This document shows, piece by piece, positions 1 to 7,327 of a DNA stretch of 46,759 nucleotides (position 1 is the first letter of the stretch; each line of letters starts with the position of its first letter). Position numbers and translations under genes: made by a program. The notes beneath the pieces were generated by a model, which worked only from the letters and a program-made list of their open reading frames with translations, had not been told where the DNA came from and did no database searches. Source of the stretch: Candidatus Ozemibacteraceae bacterium. GTDB taxonomy: Bacteria; Muiribacteriota; Ozemobacteria; Ozemobacterales; Ozemobacteraceae. The stretch lies in NCBI GenBank assembly GCA_937998695.1, contig CALLCO010000089.1, forward strand, positions 1-46,759, in the 5' to 3' direction.

Positions 1-276
1 TGGCCGGGGGGCCTGGGCCCCGGGGGGCACGGGAGCGGGACTGCCGGGCGACCGGGGAGCCTGCGGGATGCCCGTCGGCAGCCCAGGCCGCTGCAGGGGG
101 CGCGGCGCGCCGGGCGGGGTGGGAGGGGCCGCCCCGGGGGCGCCGGGCGGACGTGGGGCGCCGGGCGCGGCGGGGGGCTGCCCCGGGGCGCGCGGCGGCG
201 TCGGCGCCTCGGGTTTCCCTTCTTCAGGGGGGGCGTTCCCGAACAGTTTGCCGAAAAACCCGTCGTTGTCGCTCAT
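1..276 (-). CDS. N-terminus of a proline-rich protein, cut by the window edge
   Basis: The minus strand is open from an ATG at 276 to the window edge, giving 92 residues. It starts MSDNDGFFGKLFG, a short amphipathic N-terminus, and then becomes a Pro/Ala/Gly-rich stretch resembling a disordered linker. The start lies 11 nt after the stop of the GspE-like gene (288-1949), so the two are probably co-transcribed and may serve the same pilus or secretion function. No domain is recognisable because the C-terminal part is outside the window. Low-complexity GC-rich DNA can look open by chance; the tight spacing and sensible N-terminus argue that it is real. Confidence 0.6.
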   Translation of the reverse strand, partial: MSDNDGFFGKLFGNAPPEEGKPEAPTPPRAPGQPPAAPGAPRPPGAPGAAPPTPPGAPRPLQRPGLPTGIPQAPRSPGSPAPVPPGAQAPRP

Positions 277-287
277 CGCTCAATCCA

Positions 288-1949
288 TCAGAACAGGCGG
301 AGGAACTCGTCGAGGCTGGTCTCGCCAGCGGCCACGAGCCCCAGGCAGCGGTCTTCGAGCGTGGGAATGCCCTGTTTGCGGGCGAACTGGAAGAAATCCT
401 GGTAGCTCTGGCGGTTGATCATCATCTGCCGCAAGGCCGGCGAGGTGGGCAGGAACTCGGAGATCAGCGTCCGGCCGATGTACCCGGTTTTCTGGCAACT
501 TTCGCAGCCGACCGCCGCCATTGGTTTGATCTCGGTGGCGAGCCCGGCCAGTCGCTCCTGGATATCGTCGGGCAGGGTGGCGGGGCGCCGGCAGGCGGGG
601 CAGAGGGTGCGGATCAGGCGCTGCGACTGGAAGCCGCACAGCGACGAGGCCACCACGACGGGGTCGGGCGACATCTCGAGCAGGCGCACCACGCTGCTGG
701 GGGCGTCGTAGGCCATGAACGAGGTCAGGATCGTCTTGCCGCCCAGGGCGGCGAAGGCGATCTCGCGGGTGACCTCATGGTCGGCCAGATGATCGAGGTA
801 GATGACGTCAGGGTCGAGCAACAGCGCGAGATCGACCCCTTCCTGGTGGCTGCCGACTCCGGCCTGCCCGATCTGGATCTGGGTCAGGCGGGGAATCGTG
901 CACTGGACGGGGTTCTCGACGGTGACGATCTTGCGGGCCTCGGTGTCAAACCCGTTGAGCAGGAAATACTGGGTCGTGGTCCGGCCCGATTCCCGGGGGC
1001 CGGTGACATAGAGTATGCCGTGGTTTGTGCGCAGGAAGGCGGCCAGTTCCTCGAGGCGGGCCTTGCAGGCCTTGCCGATCTTGTCGTCGATGTTGGTGAA
1101 ATCGCTCAGTTTGAGGATCACCATCTCGCCGTGGATGGTCGGGTAGAAGATGGCCTGGATGTTGATCATCCGGCCGGCGACGTTGACCCGGAAATGGCCG
1201 ACGCTCATGCCGTGCTGCAGGCCCTGGGTGGGCGGGATGGCGGCGAACGTCTTGAGCTTCCCGATGATCTCCTGGTGGACCTTGAGCGGGATCTCGACCT
1301 TGCGTGTGAGCGTCGAGCTGCTGCGGAACCGCACCAGCACCCCTTTCTCGGATGGCTCGAAATGGATGCGGTCGACCTTGCCGATGATGGCCTGCCCGAG
1401 GATGTAGTTGATGACTTTCTCGGGCGATTCCATCCCCTTGGGGATGCGGCGCTCCTCGATGAGCTGCTTGTCGGGCTGGGCGGTGATCTCGCCGCCGACC
1501 TTGTCGTCGCCTTCGAGCGGCCCGTAGATGGCCTTGTAGGTCTGCTCGAAATCGAACTTCGTGCAGATCGAGACCGAGATCTGCATCTGGGTCTTGCTGG
1601 CCAAGTAGTCGATGGGATCGGACTCGAGCGGGTCGACCATGCAGACGCTGAGCTGGTTGCCCGCCTGGTACAGCGGGATGATGCGATGCTCGCGCGCGAA
1701 TTCGGGCGTCAGGATCTTGATCACGTCCCGGCTGACGATGTCGGGATTCAAGTGGATGAACGAGATGTTCAGCTGGTTGCCCAGGGCCCAGATGATGTCG
1801 TCCTCGGTTACGAGGCCGAGTTCGATCAGGGCGGCCCCCAGTTTGAGCCCGCGCTCCTTCTGGAACCCCAGGGCCTGTTTCAGCTGGTCCTGGTTGATCA
1901 GGTTGCAGTCGATGAGGATGTCACCGAGACGTTTCTTCTGGGTACTCAT
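288..1949 (-). CDS. GspE/PilB-family protein with degenerate ATPase site and tandem MshEN motifs
   Basis: 553 aa, counted from ATG 1949 (MSTQKKRLG). Residues 7-30 and 36-59 are two 24-residue MshEN-type motifs (RLGDILID.., KLGAALIE..) separated by exactly five residues, the layout of the c-di-GMP-binding N-domain of MshE. A T2SSE-type core follows (IHFEP at 195-199). In the C-terminal ATPase domain every nucleotide motif is altered: Walker A at 317-325 reads GPRESGRTT with Arg replacing the invariant Lys; the Asp-box region reads ENPVQ in place of EDPVE; Walker B at 379-390 reads DPDVIYLDHLAD, lacking the GE of GEIRD; and the His box reads GKTILTSFMAYDA without its histidines. The tetracysteine zinc motif is kept (C450, C453, C482, C485). 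Family membership is clear; loss of ATPase activity is inferred. It could be a regulatory subunit of a pilus or secretion motor. Confidence 0.85.
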   Translation of the reverse strand: MSTQKKRLGDILIDCNLINQDQLKQALGFQKERGLKLGAALIELGLVTEDDIIWALGNQLNISFIHLNPDIVSRDVIKILTPEFAREHRIIPLYQAGNQLSVCMVDPLESDPIDYLASKTQMQISVSICTKFDFEQTYKAIYGPLEGDDKVGGEITAQPDKQLIEERRIPKGMESPEKVINYILGQAIIGKVDRIHFEPSEKGVLVRFRSSSTLTRKVEIPLKVHQEIIGKLKTFAAIPPTQGLQHGMSVGHFRVNVAGRMINIQAIFYPTIHGEMVILKLSDFTNIDDKIGKACKARLEELAAFLRTNHGILYVTGPRESGRTTTQYFLLNGFDTEARKIVTVENPVQCTIPRLTQIQIGQAGVGSHQEGVDLALLLDPDVIYLDHLADHEVTREIAFAALGGKTILTSFMAYDAPSSVVRLLEMSPDPVVVASSLCGFQSQRLIRTLCPACRRPATLPDDIQERLAGLATEIKPMAAVGCESCQKTGYIGRTLISEFLPTSPALRQMMINRQSYQDFFQFARKQGIPTLEDRCLGLVAAGETSLDEFLRLF

Positions 1950-2020
1950 GGCAAGAGTACATCTTACCCGAACCCTCCTCCTGGGGCAACTCGCCACCGC
2001 ATTCCAGGGGGGGACAAATG

Positions 2021-2046
2021 AAAACCCGACGGCCACAGGGGCCGCC
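2021..2046 (-). terminator. Stem-loop after the HU gene
   Basis: On the minus strand GGCGGCC (2046-2040) pairs with GGCCGTC (2034-2028) across a 5-nt loop and is followed by GGGTTTT. It begins about 20 nt after the HU stop codon and fits a weak intrinsic terminator. Confidence 0.45.
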
Positions 2047-2067
2047 GGGGGGAAAGACGAAACCGGA

Positions 2068-2358
2068 TTAGCGGTTCTTCTTGTTGGTGTTGATGATTTC
2101 CTTCAACTCTTTGCCGGGAACGAACTTGGCGACCTGGGTGGCGGGAATGGTCATCGGGCGCTTGGTTTGGGGGTTGACGCCCGTGCGGCTCCGGCGGGTG
2201 GTCACCTTGAAGGAACCAAAACCGACCAACCGGACTTCCTCGCGCTTCTTCAGCGTGTTCTTGATGATGTTGATGGTGGCTTCGAGAGCCTGGGTGGCCT
2301 GGGTCTGGGTCAGGTTGGCGGTCCGGGAAATTTCCCTCACGAGTTCGATCTTTTTCAC
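2068..2358 (-). CDS. hup: HU-family DNA-binding protein
   Basis: Nucleoid protein that binds and bends DNA as a dimer. The GTG start at 2358 is set by a strong TCCTCCT complement (2368-2374; AGGAGGA on the coding strand) nine bases upstream; the longer ATG reading adds unrelated residues. The 96-aa product has the usual HU length and layout: an N-terminal helical part (MKKIELVREISRTANLT), the GFGSF turn, and the flexible DNA-binding arm with RTGVNPQTKRPMTIP, whose proline is at the expected tip. Its own sigma-70-like promoter (2408-2436) lies upstream. HU versus IHF cannot be settled from sequence alone, but the arm is typical of HU. Confidence 0.93.
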   Translation of the reverse strand: MKKIELVREISRTANLTQTQATQALEATINIIKNTLKKREEVRLVGFGSFKVTTRRSRTGVNPQTKRPMTIPATQVAKFVPGKELKEIINTNKKNR

Positions 2359-2407
2359 TGGGTGGTATCCTCCTGTTGAAAAATTAGATTTGGAGAACGA
2401 TAGAAGG

Positions 2408-2436
2408 ATATTACCCATCCGAAAGCCGCCCGTCAA
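2408..2436 (-). promoter_or_regulatory. Sigma-70-type promoter of HU
   Basis: Coding-strand TTGACG (2436-2431), 17-bp spacer, TAATAT (2413-2408). The -10 box ends 49 nt before the GTG start, leaving a leader with an AT-rich stretch and the strong Shine-Dalgarno. Confidence 0.75.
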
Positions 2437-2443
2437 GGGGGTA

Positions 2444-2463
2444 CAGGAAAAAAATGTTTCCTG
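2444..2463 (-). terminator. CAGGAAA/TTTCCTG stem-loop after fecR-like gene
   Basis: CAGGAAA (2463-2457 on the minus strand) and TTTCCTG (2450-2444) form a 7-bp stem with a T-rich loop, beginning seven bases after the stop of the FecR-domain gene and upstream of the HU promoter. Probably a terminator separating the two genes. Confidence 0.4.
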
Positions 2464-2469
2464 CCGCCC

Positions 2470-3780
2470 TTACCTGAGCCGGTTTCGGAGATCGGACATC
2501 CGGGCGGACAGGTGGCGGTGGTTGTCGCGCAGCACCAGGAGGCGGTTTTGCAGCTCGCCGATCCGCCAGGTGATCTGCTCCAGGGTCATCCCGTCGCCGG
2601 CGGGGGCCCCCCGAACGGTGGTGCGGGGGCGGCCCAGGTCCTCGGCCTTCTTGACCAGGGCGCGCCGTTCGGCGTCGACTGCGGCAAACTCGTTCTGCAC
2701 CTGGACCAGCCGCTCCTCGGTGCGGCGCATCTCCTCGCGCAGCATCCGCTCGTCCTGCACGCCGGTGGGGGCGGGGGCGGCCTGGCCGGTCAGGCGGCCG
2801 TGGCCCTGGCGCGTGACGTCGTGCCAGCCGGGAGGATCTTCGCGTCCGAAGGGCAACCCCGGGTAAGGCGACCGCCAGGCGGGATCGGGCAGGTGCGGGG
2901 CTGGCCGACCCGGCGCGCGCGACAACCGCTCGCGGTCACGTATCCGGTGCTGGCGGAGGTTTTCGAAGAAGTTCAGGCGGGTCCGGATGTCGGGGCTTTC
3001 GTCGATGGTGTCGACGCGCTCGCCGGGGGTGGTGCTGGGGCCGACCCCTTCCGTCAGCGGGACGGGCTGTCCGTCGGGCCCGAGGGTGCGAAGCTGTCCG
3101 GGCAACGTCGGGCGGATGGGCGGCAGGCCCGGCCGCTCGGGGCCGATCTTGGCGGGGCCGGTCGGCGCCTGGGCGTTCCAGGCCTTCTGGAGCTGGTCTT
3201 CCAGGGCGCCGGCGTCGAATTTCTGGGTCTGCTCGCCGGTGAAGCCGCGGTCGCGGACGCTGGTCTGCATACCGCGCTGCAACACGATCTGCCGGCGGCG
3301 CTGGTCGTCACGGGCCCGCACGCCGACGATCCCTTCGAACACCCGCACCTGGGTGCGGCCGAACTTGTCGACCGCGACGTCGAACGTGGTGCCGAGCACC
3401 GTGCAGATGGTGGTCGGGGTGACGACCTGGAAGGGCTTCCCCTGCTGGCGCAGGCTGAACCACGCCTCCCCGACCTGCAGGAGGGCCCCGTCGGGCAGCA
3501 CGGTCAGCAGCGTGTCGGGCTGCAGCCGGAAGCGGCTGCCGTCGGGGAAACGCAGTTCCCCCCGGCTCTCCCCCTCGGTGCGCAGCAGGTCGCGCACCTT
3601 GACGGCGACGGGCTCGGGGCCCAGCGCCAGCCAGGTCGAGCCCCCGGTGCGCGACAACGAGGCGCGCCCCCGCTGCACCTGGAAGGACAGCGCTCCCGGG
3701 GTCTGAGCCTGGACAGAACCGGCGGCGAAACACGCCAAGAGGGCGATCACGAGCAAAAGCGACGCGGTGCGAACGTGCAT
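2470..3780 (-). CDS. Exported FecR-domain protein with C-terminal coiled coil
   Basis: 436 aa. The start ATG 3780 follows a GGGAGA ribosome site. Residues 1-25 are a signal peptide (LLLVIALLACFAAGSVQA). Residues about 30-160 match the FecR domain: the sequence runs from RGRASLSRTGGS through FPDGSRFRLQPDTLL to TTICTVLGTTFDVAV and VRVFEGIVGV. A Pro-rich linker follows (about 200-330), and the last 90 residues are a charged heptad-like helix (EEMRRTEERLVQVQNEFAAV) ending in an Arg-rich tail. In classical systems FecR relays a signal between a TonB receptor and an ECF sigma factor; neither is nearby, so a periplasmic structural or envelope-sensing role is as likely. An extended -10 element (3811-3819) lies upstream. 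Confidence 0.8.
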   Translation of the reverse strand: MHVRTASLLLVIALLACFAAGSVQAQTPGALSFQVQRGRASLSRTGGSTWLALGPEPVAVKVRDLLRTEGESRGELRFPDGSRFRLQPDTLLTVLPDGALLQVGEAWFSLRQQGKPFQVVTPTTICTVLGTTFDVAVDKFGRTQVRVFEGIVGVRARDDQRRRQIVLQRGMQTSVRDRGFTGEQTQKFDAGALEDQLQKAWNAQAPTGPAKIGPERPGLPPIRPTLPGQLRTLGPDGQPVPLTEGVGPSTTPGERVDTIDESPDIRTRLNFFENLRQHRIRDRERLSRAPGRPAPHLPDPAWRSPYPGLPFGREDPPGWHDVTRQGHGRLTGQAAPAPTGVQDERMLREEMRRTEERLVQVQNEFAAVDAERRALVKKAEDLGRPRTTVRGAPAGDGMTLEQITWRIGELQNRLLVLRDNHRHLSARMSDLRNRLR

Positions 3781-3810
3781 GGATGTCTCCCGATTGAGCA
3801 GTGCGCCAAC

Positions 3811-3819
3811 ATTCTATCA
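3811..3819 (-). promoter_or_regulatory. Extended -10 element of the fecR-like gene
   Basis: Coding-strand TGATAGAAT ends 30 nt before ATG 3780. It has the TGnTAnAAT form seen elsewhere in the window (24753, 35493). No convincing -35 box is visible. Confidence 0.45.
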
Positions 3820-3988
3820 CGACCCCGCCCAGCCGTCCGGAGCGGTCGATCGGCCTGTCCGGGGAACTTCCCTTCAGGAAATGGGTTCTCGGGAGTGCCT
3901 CGGGGCGTCCTGGACAATGGCAGGGGAAAAACGGTATCTTGGGGCCGATCGCCGATCTCATCCTCAATCCGGAGGGAGGTGAAGCCGA

Positions 3989-4135
3989 ATGCCGATCGAT
4001 CAGGAACCCCAGATCCTGGAATGCGACTGTGGCAACGTGTTCGAGCCGGAGGTCATCGAAGTCGACCGCACGGGCGAGCGCTGGACCAAATGCCCCAAAT
4101 GCCTCCGGAAGCTTCTGATTCCCGTCGAGACCTGA
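3989..4135 (+). CDS. 48-aa zinc-ribbon-like small protein
   Basis: ATG 3989 is preceded by a strong GGAGGGAGG ribosome site (3971-3979). The product starts MPIDQEPQILECDCGN and ends CPKCLRKLLIPVET. The CxC near the N-terminus (C12, C14) and the CxxC at 35-38 make a plausible four-cysteine zinc site spanning a short beta ribbon. It is transcribed divergently from the fecR-like gene. Function unknown; such mini zinc ribbons often act as small nucleic-acid or protein adaptors, but nothing here proves that. Confidence 0.65.
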   Translation: MPIDQEPQILECDCGNVFEPEVIEVDRTGERWTKCPKCLRKLLIPVET

Positions 4136-4910
4136 TCTGCCAGGCCGCCGGCCCGGGCGCCTTCCGCGCCGCCGGCGGCCGTCGTTCACAGCATCCGCCG
4201 CGGTCAGTGCCGCTGGCGGGTTTTTTCTGCCTCTCTCCCCGCTGAGGTGGTATCCCCGACGGGAGCGAATGAGGGAAATGCCCAGCAGCCCGGCCGGGAC
4301 CAGCCAGGTCCACCCGGGCAGGCCAGGGGTGGCGAAGCGGCCTCCGACCGGGTCTTGGGCGGGGAACCAGGCGACCACCAGGACCACGTGGGGAAGGACG
4401 AACGCGAGATCCCACAGGAGCGGGTGGCCAAGAAGGCTCTTCCCGGAGGGGTCCGCGGAGGAGCGCCCTCTGTGGCGCCCGCGGCCCACTTCCCCTCTCC
4501 TGGGGTTCGGGCCCTGCCCATGTGCCGTGTCCGGTGGGTGGGATGCCCCTCCCTGGAGGATGGCCGTCGGGCTTGTAACGCCGGCCCGCGCGGCCAGTTC
4601 CCCAGGATCGGGGTGTCGGCGGAGATGGGCCAGCCACCAGCCCATCAACCAGGCGGTGAGCCATCCCGCCGTGTCCCCGCCCAACCCCGTAAGGCAATCG
4701 ACTTATCATCCTACCCGGAGAGATGACTCTTGACCCGCTGGCGTTTCCTCCGGGGGGGGGATGCGGGTTGCAAAAAGAGAGCGGTGATGGGAGAGGGCGT
4801 ACCGTCTGGCCCGATAAGACTTCCGGAGACATCCGGTGGAGATGGAGTGGCCTGACCTACTCCGTCCTCGCTTGCCAGAGTCCGCGCGGCTGTGGTAAAC
4901 TGGACCTGTT
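4136..4910. other. Stretch of about 775 bp without a convincing gene
   Basis: It opens with a perfect 10-bp inverted repeat (GGCCGCCGGC 4143-4152, GCCGGCGGCC 4171-4180) that may end transcription of the small zinc-ribbon gene, though no T run follows. On the minus strand at about 4240-4680 one frame encodes two hydrophobic patches (DLAFVLPHVVLVVAWF and WLVPAGLLGISLI) but has no clean start and runs without a stop into the antisense of the fecR-like gene. It may be a decayed membrane-protein gene or chance. The tRNA promoter occupies the last 40 bp. Confidence 0.4.
4872..4901 (+). promoter_or_regulatory. Promoter of tRNA-Leu
   Basis: TTGCCA (4872-4877), 18-bp spacer, TAAACT (4896-4901), with the -10 box ending nine bases before the first base of the mature tRNA. 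The spacer ends in TGG, giving an extended -10 form. Confidence 0.65.
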
Positions 4911-4994
4911 GCCGGAATGGCGGAATTGGCAGACGCACGGGACTCAAAATCCCGCGCCCGCAAGGGCATGACGGTTCGACCCCGTCTTCCGGCA
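4911..4994 (+). tRNA. tRNA-Leu (anticodon CAA)
   Basis: An 84-nt cloverleaf. The acceptor arm GCCGGAA (4911-4917) pairs with TTCCGGC (4987-4993), with discriminator A at 4994. The D-loop contains AATTGGCAGACGCA, the anticodon loop CTCAAAA gives anticodon CAA, the long class II variable arm (GCGCCCGCAAGGGC region) is typical of leucine, and the T arm is GACGG-TTCGACC-CCGTC. CCA is not encoded. A T run directly after the gene acts as a terminator. Decodes UUG codons. Confidence 0.97.
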
Positions 4995-5089
4995 TTTTTC
5001 GTTTTAAGGGCGCGGACCACCACGTGCCGCGCGGCTGGGCTCCGCCGGCCGGACCGGCACGGCGAGACGAACGAGAGGGAGGCGACACC

Positions 5090-5557
5090 GTGAAGATCTT
5101 CGACCACAAGGGCATGATGATCATTCCCAACCCCGACCAGGAGATCGCTTCCACCAAGGAAGTCATCGTGGTCAAGGAACTCTTCTGTCCGGCCGGGCAC
5201 ACCCTGATCAACGCCCGGGCCTCGTTCAACGGGCATCCCGGCATCCTGGTCAAGGTGCAGGCACCGGCCGGCCGCGGCCTGGTCGCCCTCAGCCCGATCT
5301 ACGGCGAGAAGGTCCGGGTGGCTCTCGATGTCGACGTGCGGCCGGGGGAGATCGTCGCGCTGCGCTGCCCGACCTGCGACCTCGAACTGCCGGTGCATTC
5401 CCCCTGTTCGTGCGGGGGGCAGATCATCGCCATGTTTCTGACGCCCCAGGCCAACTTCGGCGACTCGATCGGAGTCTGTAACCGCATCGACTGCGCCAAC
5501 GCCACGCTCATGGAGGCGGGCCACCTGTTGTCGATCGCCGGCGAGGAGCTCGGCTAG
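5090..5557 (+). CDS. Uncharacterised 155-aa Cys-rich, probably zinc-binding protein
   Basis: GTG 5090 follows GAGAGGGAGG and begins MKIFDHKGMMIIPNPDQEIA. Cysteine motifs suggest at least one metal site: FCPAGH near residue 45, CPTC near 105, CSCGG near 120, and a final NRIDC pair near 140. The middle section (PIYGEKVRVALDVDVRPGEIV) looks like beta strands and there is no signal peptide or membrane segment, so a cytoplasmic fold is likely. It lies alone downstream of tRNA-Leu. I do not recognise the family. Confidence 0.7.
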   Translation: MKIFDHKGMMIIPNPDQEIASTKEVIVVKELFCPAGHTLINARASFNGHPGILVKVQAPAGRGLVALSPIYGEKVRVALDVDVRPGEIVALRCPTCDLELPVHSPCSCGGQIIAMFLTPQANFGDSIGVCNRIDCANATLMEAGHLLSIAGEELG

Positions 5558-5621
5558 ACCGAGACCGTTTGCTCGCTCGGCCCTCCAAGGGCGCCGACCC
5601 CCTGGTGGGAGGGCCTCCTAG

Positions 5622-5645
5622 GCCGGCCAGAAGCCGGCCAGAAGC
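5622..5645. repeat. Short tandem repeat in the gap before ackA
   Basis: GCCGGCCAGAA occurs twice in tandem in the intergenic stretch 5558-5852. Nothing else coding is seen in that gap apart from the duplicated ackA end listed separately. Confidence 0.5.
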
Positions 5646-5773
5646 AAAGCAAAGCCGCGAATTTCGCCCTTCCTTCGCCCCCCATGACCAGGAGGAGCCG
5701 ACCTCGGTGCTCGGTGCCAGGCGGGGAAAGCCTTCCCCAGGTCCAGGGTCAGGGGAGGAGGCGGAAGGAGGGG

Positions 5774-5865
5774 GGGGCGTTCCTCGCGCATCAGAGCTGG
5801 ACGGCCGCGGGTCGCGAGATAGCCTGGCTTGTCGAGGGGCGTTCCTCGCGCATCAGAGCTGGACG
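5774..5865. repeat. 30-bp direct repeat duplicating the 3' end of ackA
   Basis: Bases 5774-5803 and 5836-5865 are identical and start 62 bp apart. The second copy contains the last codons and stop of ackA; the first lies just downstream of the gene. This looks like a local segmental duplication. Confidence 0.8.
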
Positions 5866-7112
5866 TCGTCCTTGCGGCGCCGGAATTCGAGGGTCTCCCC
5901 GAACAACAGCCCGTAGACGTCGATGGCGATCTGCAGCTCCTCGTTGGTCGGGACCACCATGATGGTGACGGGGGAATGGGGCTCGGAAACGACCCCTTCC
6001 TGGGAGCCGACCGTCTTGTTGAGCTGGTAGTCCATGAAGATGCCGATGTTCTCGAGACGGTGGCAGATCCGCTCGCGCATCTTCACCCCGTACTGGCCGA
6101 TGCCGCCCGTGAAGACCAGGATGTCGACCTTGATCAGGTTGGCGGCGTACGCCCCGATGTAGCGCCGGATGCGATAAGCGTAGGTGTCGAGCGTCTCCTG
6201 GGCATTGGTGTTGCCCTGCTCGGCAGCGGCCTCGAGGTCGCGCAAGTCGTTGGAAATGCCTGACAGGCCGAGCAGACCACTTTTCTTGTTCAAAATGGTA
6301 TTCAGGTCTTTCGCCGAATAGCCGCGTTCCATCAGGTACAGAAGGATGGCGGGATCGAGGTCGCCGCAGCGGGTGCCCATCATGACCCCTTCGAGCGGGG
6401 TGAACCCCATCGAGGTGTCGATCGACTGCCCGTGGGCGATGGCCGTCACCGACGCGCCGTTGCCGAGGTGACAGGAAATGACGTTGGTATTCTCGGGAGA
6501 GCGCTTCAGCAGCGCCATGGCCTTGGAACTGACATAGCGGTGGCTGGTGCCGTGGAACCCGTAGCGCCGGATCTTGTGCTTCTCGTAGAACTCGCGAGGC
6601 AACGCATACAGGTAGGCGGCCGGCGGCATCGTCTGATGGAACGCGGTGTCGAAGACCGCGACCTGCTTGACGCCGGGAAACAGCTCAGTGGCCGCCCGGA
6701 TGCCGGTCAGGTTGGGCGGGTTGTGCAAGGGGGCAAGCTCGGCGAACTTCTCGACGGCGGCGATGACATCGTCGTCGATGACCACCGATTGGGCATACTT
6801 GTCACCACCGTGGACGACCCGATGTCCGATGCCGCCGATCTCGTCGAGCGATTGCAGGATGCCGCTGTCGGGGTTGGTCAGAGCCCGCGTGACCAGGTTC
6901 ATCCCTTCTTTGTGGGTGGGAATGACCGTCTCGACCTGGAAGCGGCCGCGGTCCGAGGTCTGGGTCAGTTTGCCAATCTTCTCGCCGATCCGCTCCACCA
7001 GGCCCTTGCCGAGGCTCTGCCGGTGGGGCATCCGGATCACGTCATACTTGATCGACGAACTGCCGCAGTTCAGGATCAGGATCGTCTTGCCAGGGGCGCC
7101 TTCCGCTTCCAT
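5853..7112 (-). CDS. ackA: Acetate kinase
   Basis: 419 aa from ATG 7112, which follows a CGGAGGA ribosome site; the longer reading is not supported. The enzyme interconverts acetate plus ATP with acetyl phosphate plus ADP in the cytoplasm. Family signatures are complete: ILNCGSSSIKYDV at the N-terminus, GHRVVHGG, FDTAFH, the RYGFHGTSHRYV block, CHLGNGASVTAI, DTSMGFTPLEGVMMGTRCGDLDP, and FTGGIGQYG near the C-terminus. The phosphotransacetylase partner is not in the window. A sigma-70-type promoter (7143-7171) lies directly upstream, so the gene is probably monocistronic. Its 3' end is partly duplicated (5774-5865). Confidence 0.97.
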   Translation of the reverse strand: MEAEGAPGKTILILNCGSSSIKYDVIRMPHRQSLGKGLVERIGEKIGKLTQTSDRGRFQVETVIPTHKEGMNLVTRALTNPDSGILQSLDEIGGIGHRVVHGGDKYAQSVVIDDDVIAAVEKFAELAPLHNPPNLTGIRAATELFPGVKQVAVFDTAFHQTMPPAAYLYALPREFYEKHKIRRYGFHGTSHRYVSSKAMALLKRSPENTNVISCHLGNGASVTAIAHGQSIDTSMGFTPLEGVMMGTRCGDLDPAILLYLMERGYSAKDLNTILNKKSGLLGLSGISNDLRDLEAAAEQGNTNAQETLDTYAYRIRRYIGAYAANLIKVDILVFTGGIGQYGVKMRERICHRLENIGIFMDYQLNKTVGSQEGVVSEPHSPVTIMVVPTNEELQIAIDVYGLLFGETLEFRRRKDDVQL

Positions 7113-7142
7113 ACCAGTCCTCCGGGGAAATTGTCTGCCGTC

Positions 7143-7171
7143 AGCATAGGGCCCCCCCGACCCGGAGTCAA
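7143..7171 (-). promoter_or_regulatory. Promoter of ackA
   Basis: Coding-strand TTGACT (7171-7166), 17-bp GC-rich spacer, TATGCT (7148-7143), 30 nt before the ATG. Confidence 0.75.
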
Positions 7172-7327
7172 GCAAAAAATTGTGCGACGCAAAAGACCGC
7201 CGGAAGTTAGATGGTCATGGCCGCCGTGTTGATCTGTTGGGTTCCAGGCCATCGCTCGCTTCCCTGCGGTTCAATAGGAAAGCAAACGTGGGAAGAGGGA
7301 CAGAGAAGGGGGGCACCGGGAAGTCGC

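Noticed and set aside
153-2021. Long plus-strand frame (622 codons) opposite the GspE-like gene
   Set aside because: It is antisense to a clear protein family and has no family signature; GC-rich DNA leaves the antisense frame open.
4500-4720. A minus-strand peptide with GLGGDTAGWLTAWLMGWW that recalls the C-terminal GD motif of CobS
   Set aside because: The match covers only about 20 residues, a stop lies just upstream and no other CobS motif is found.
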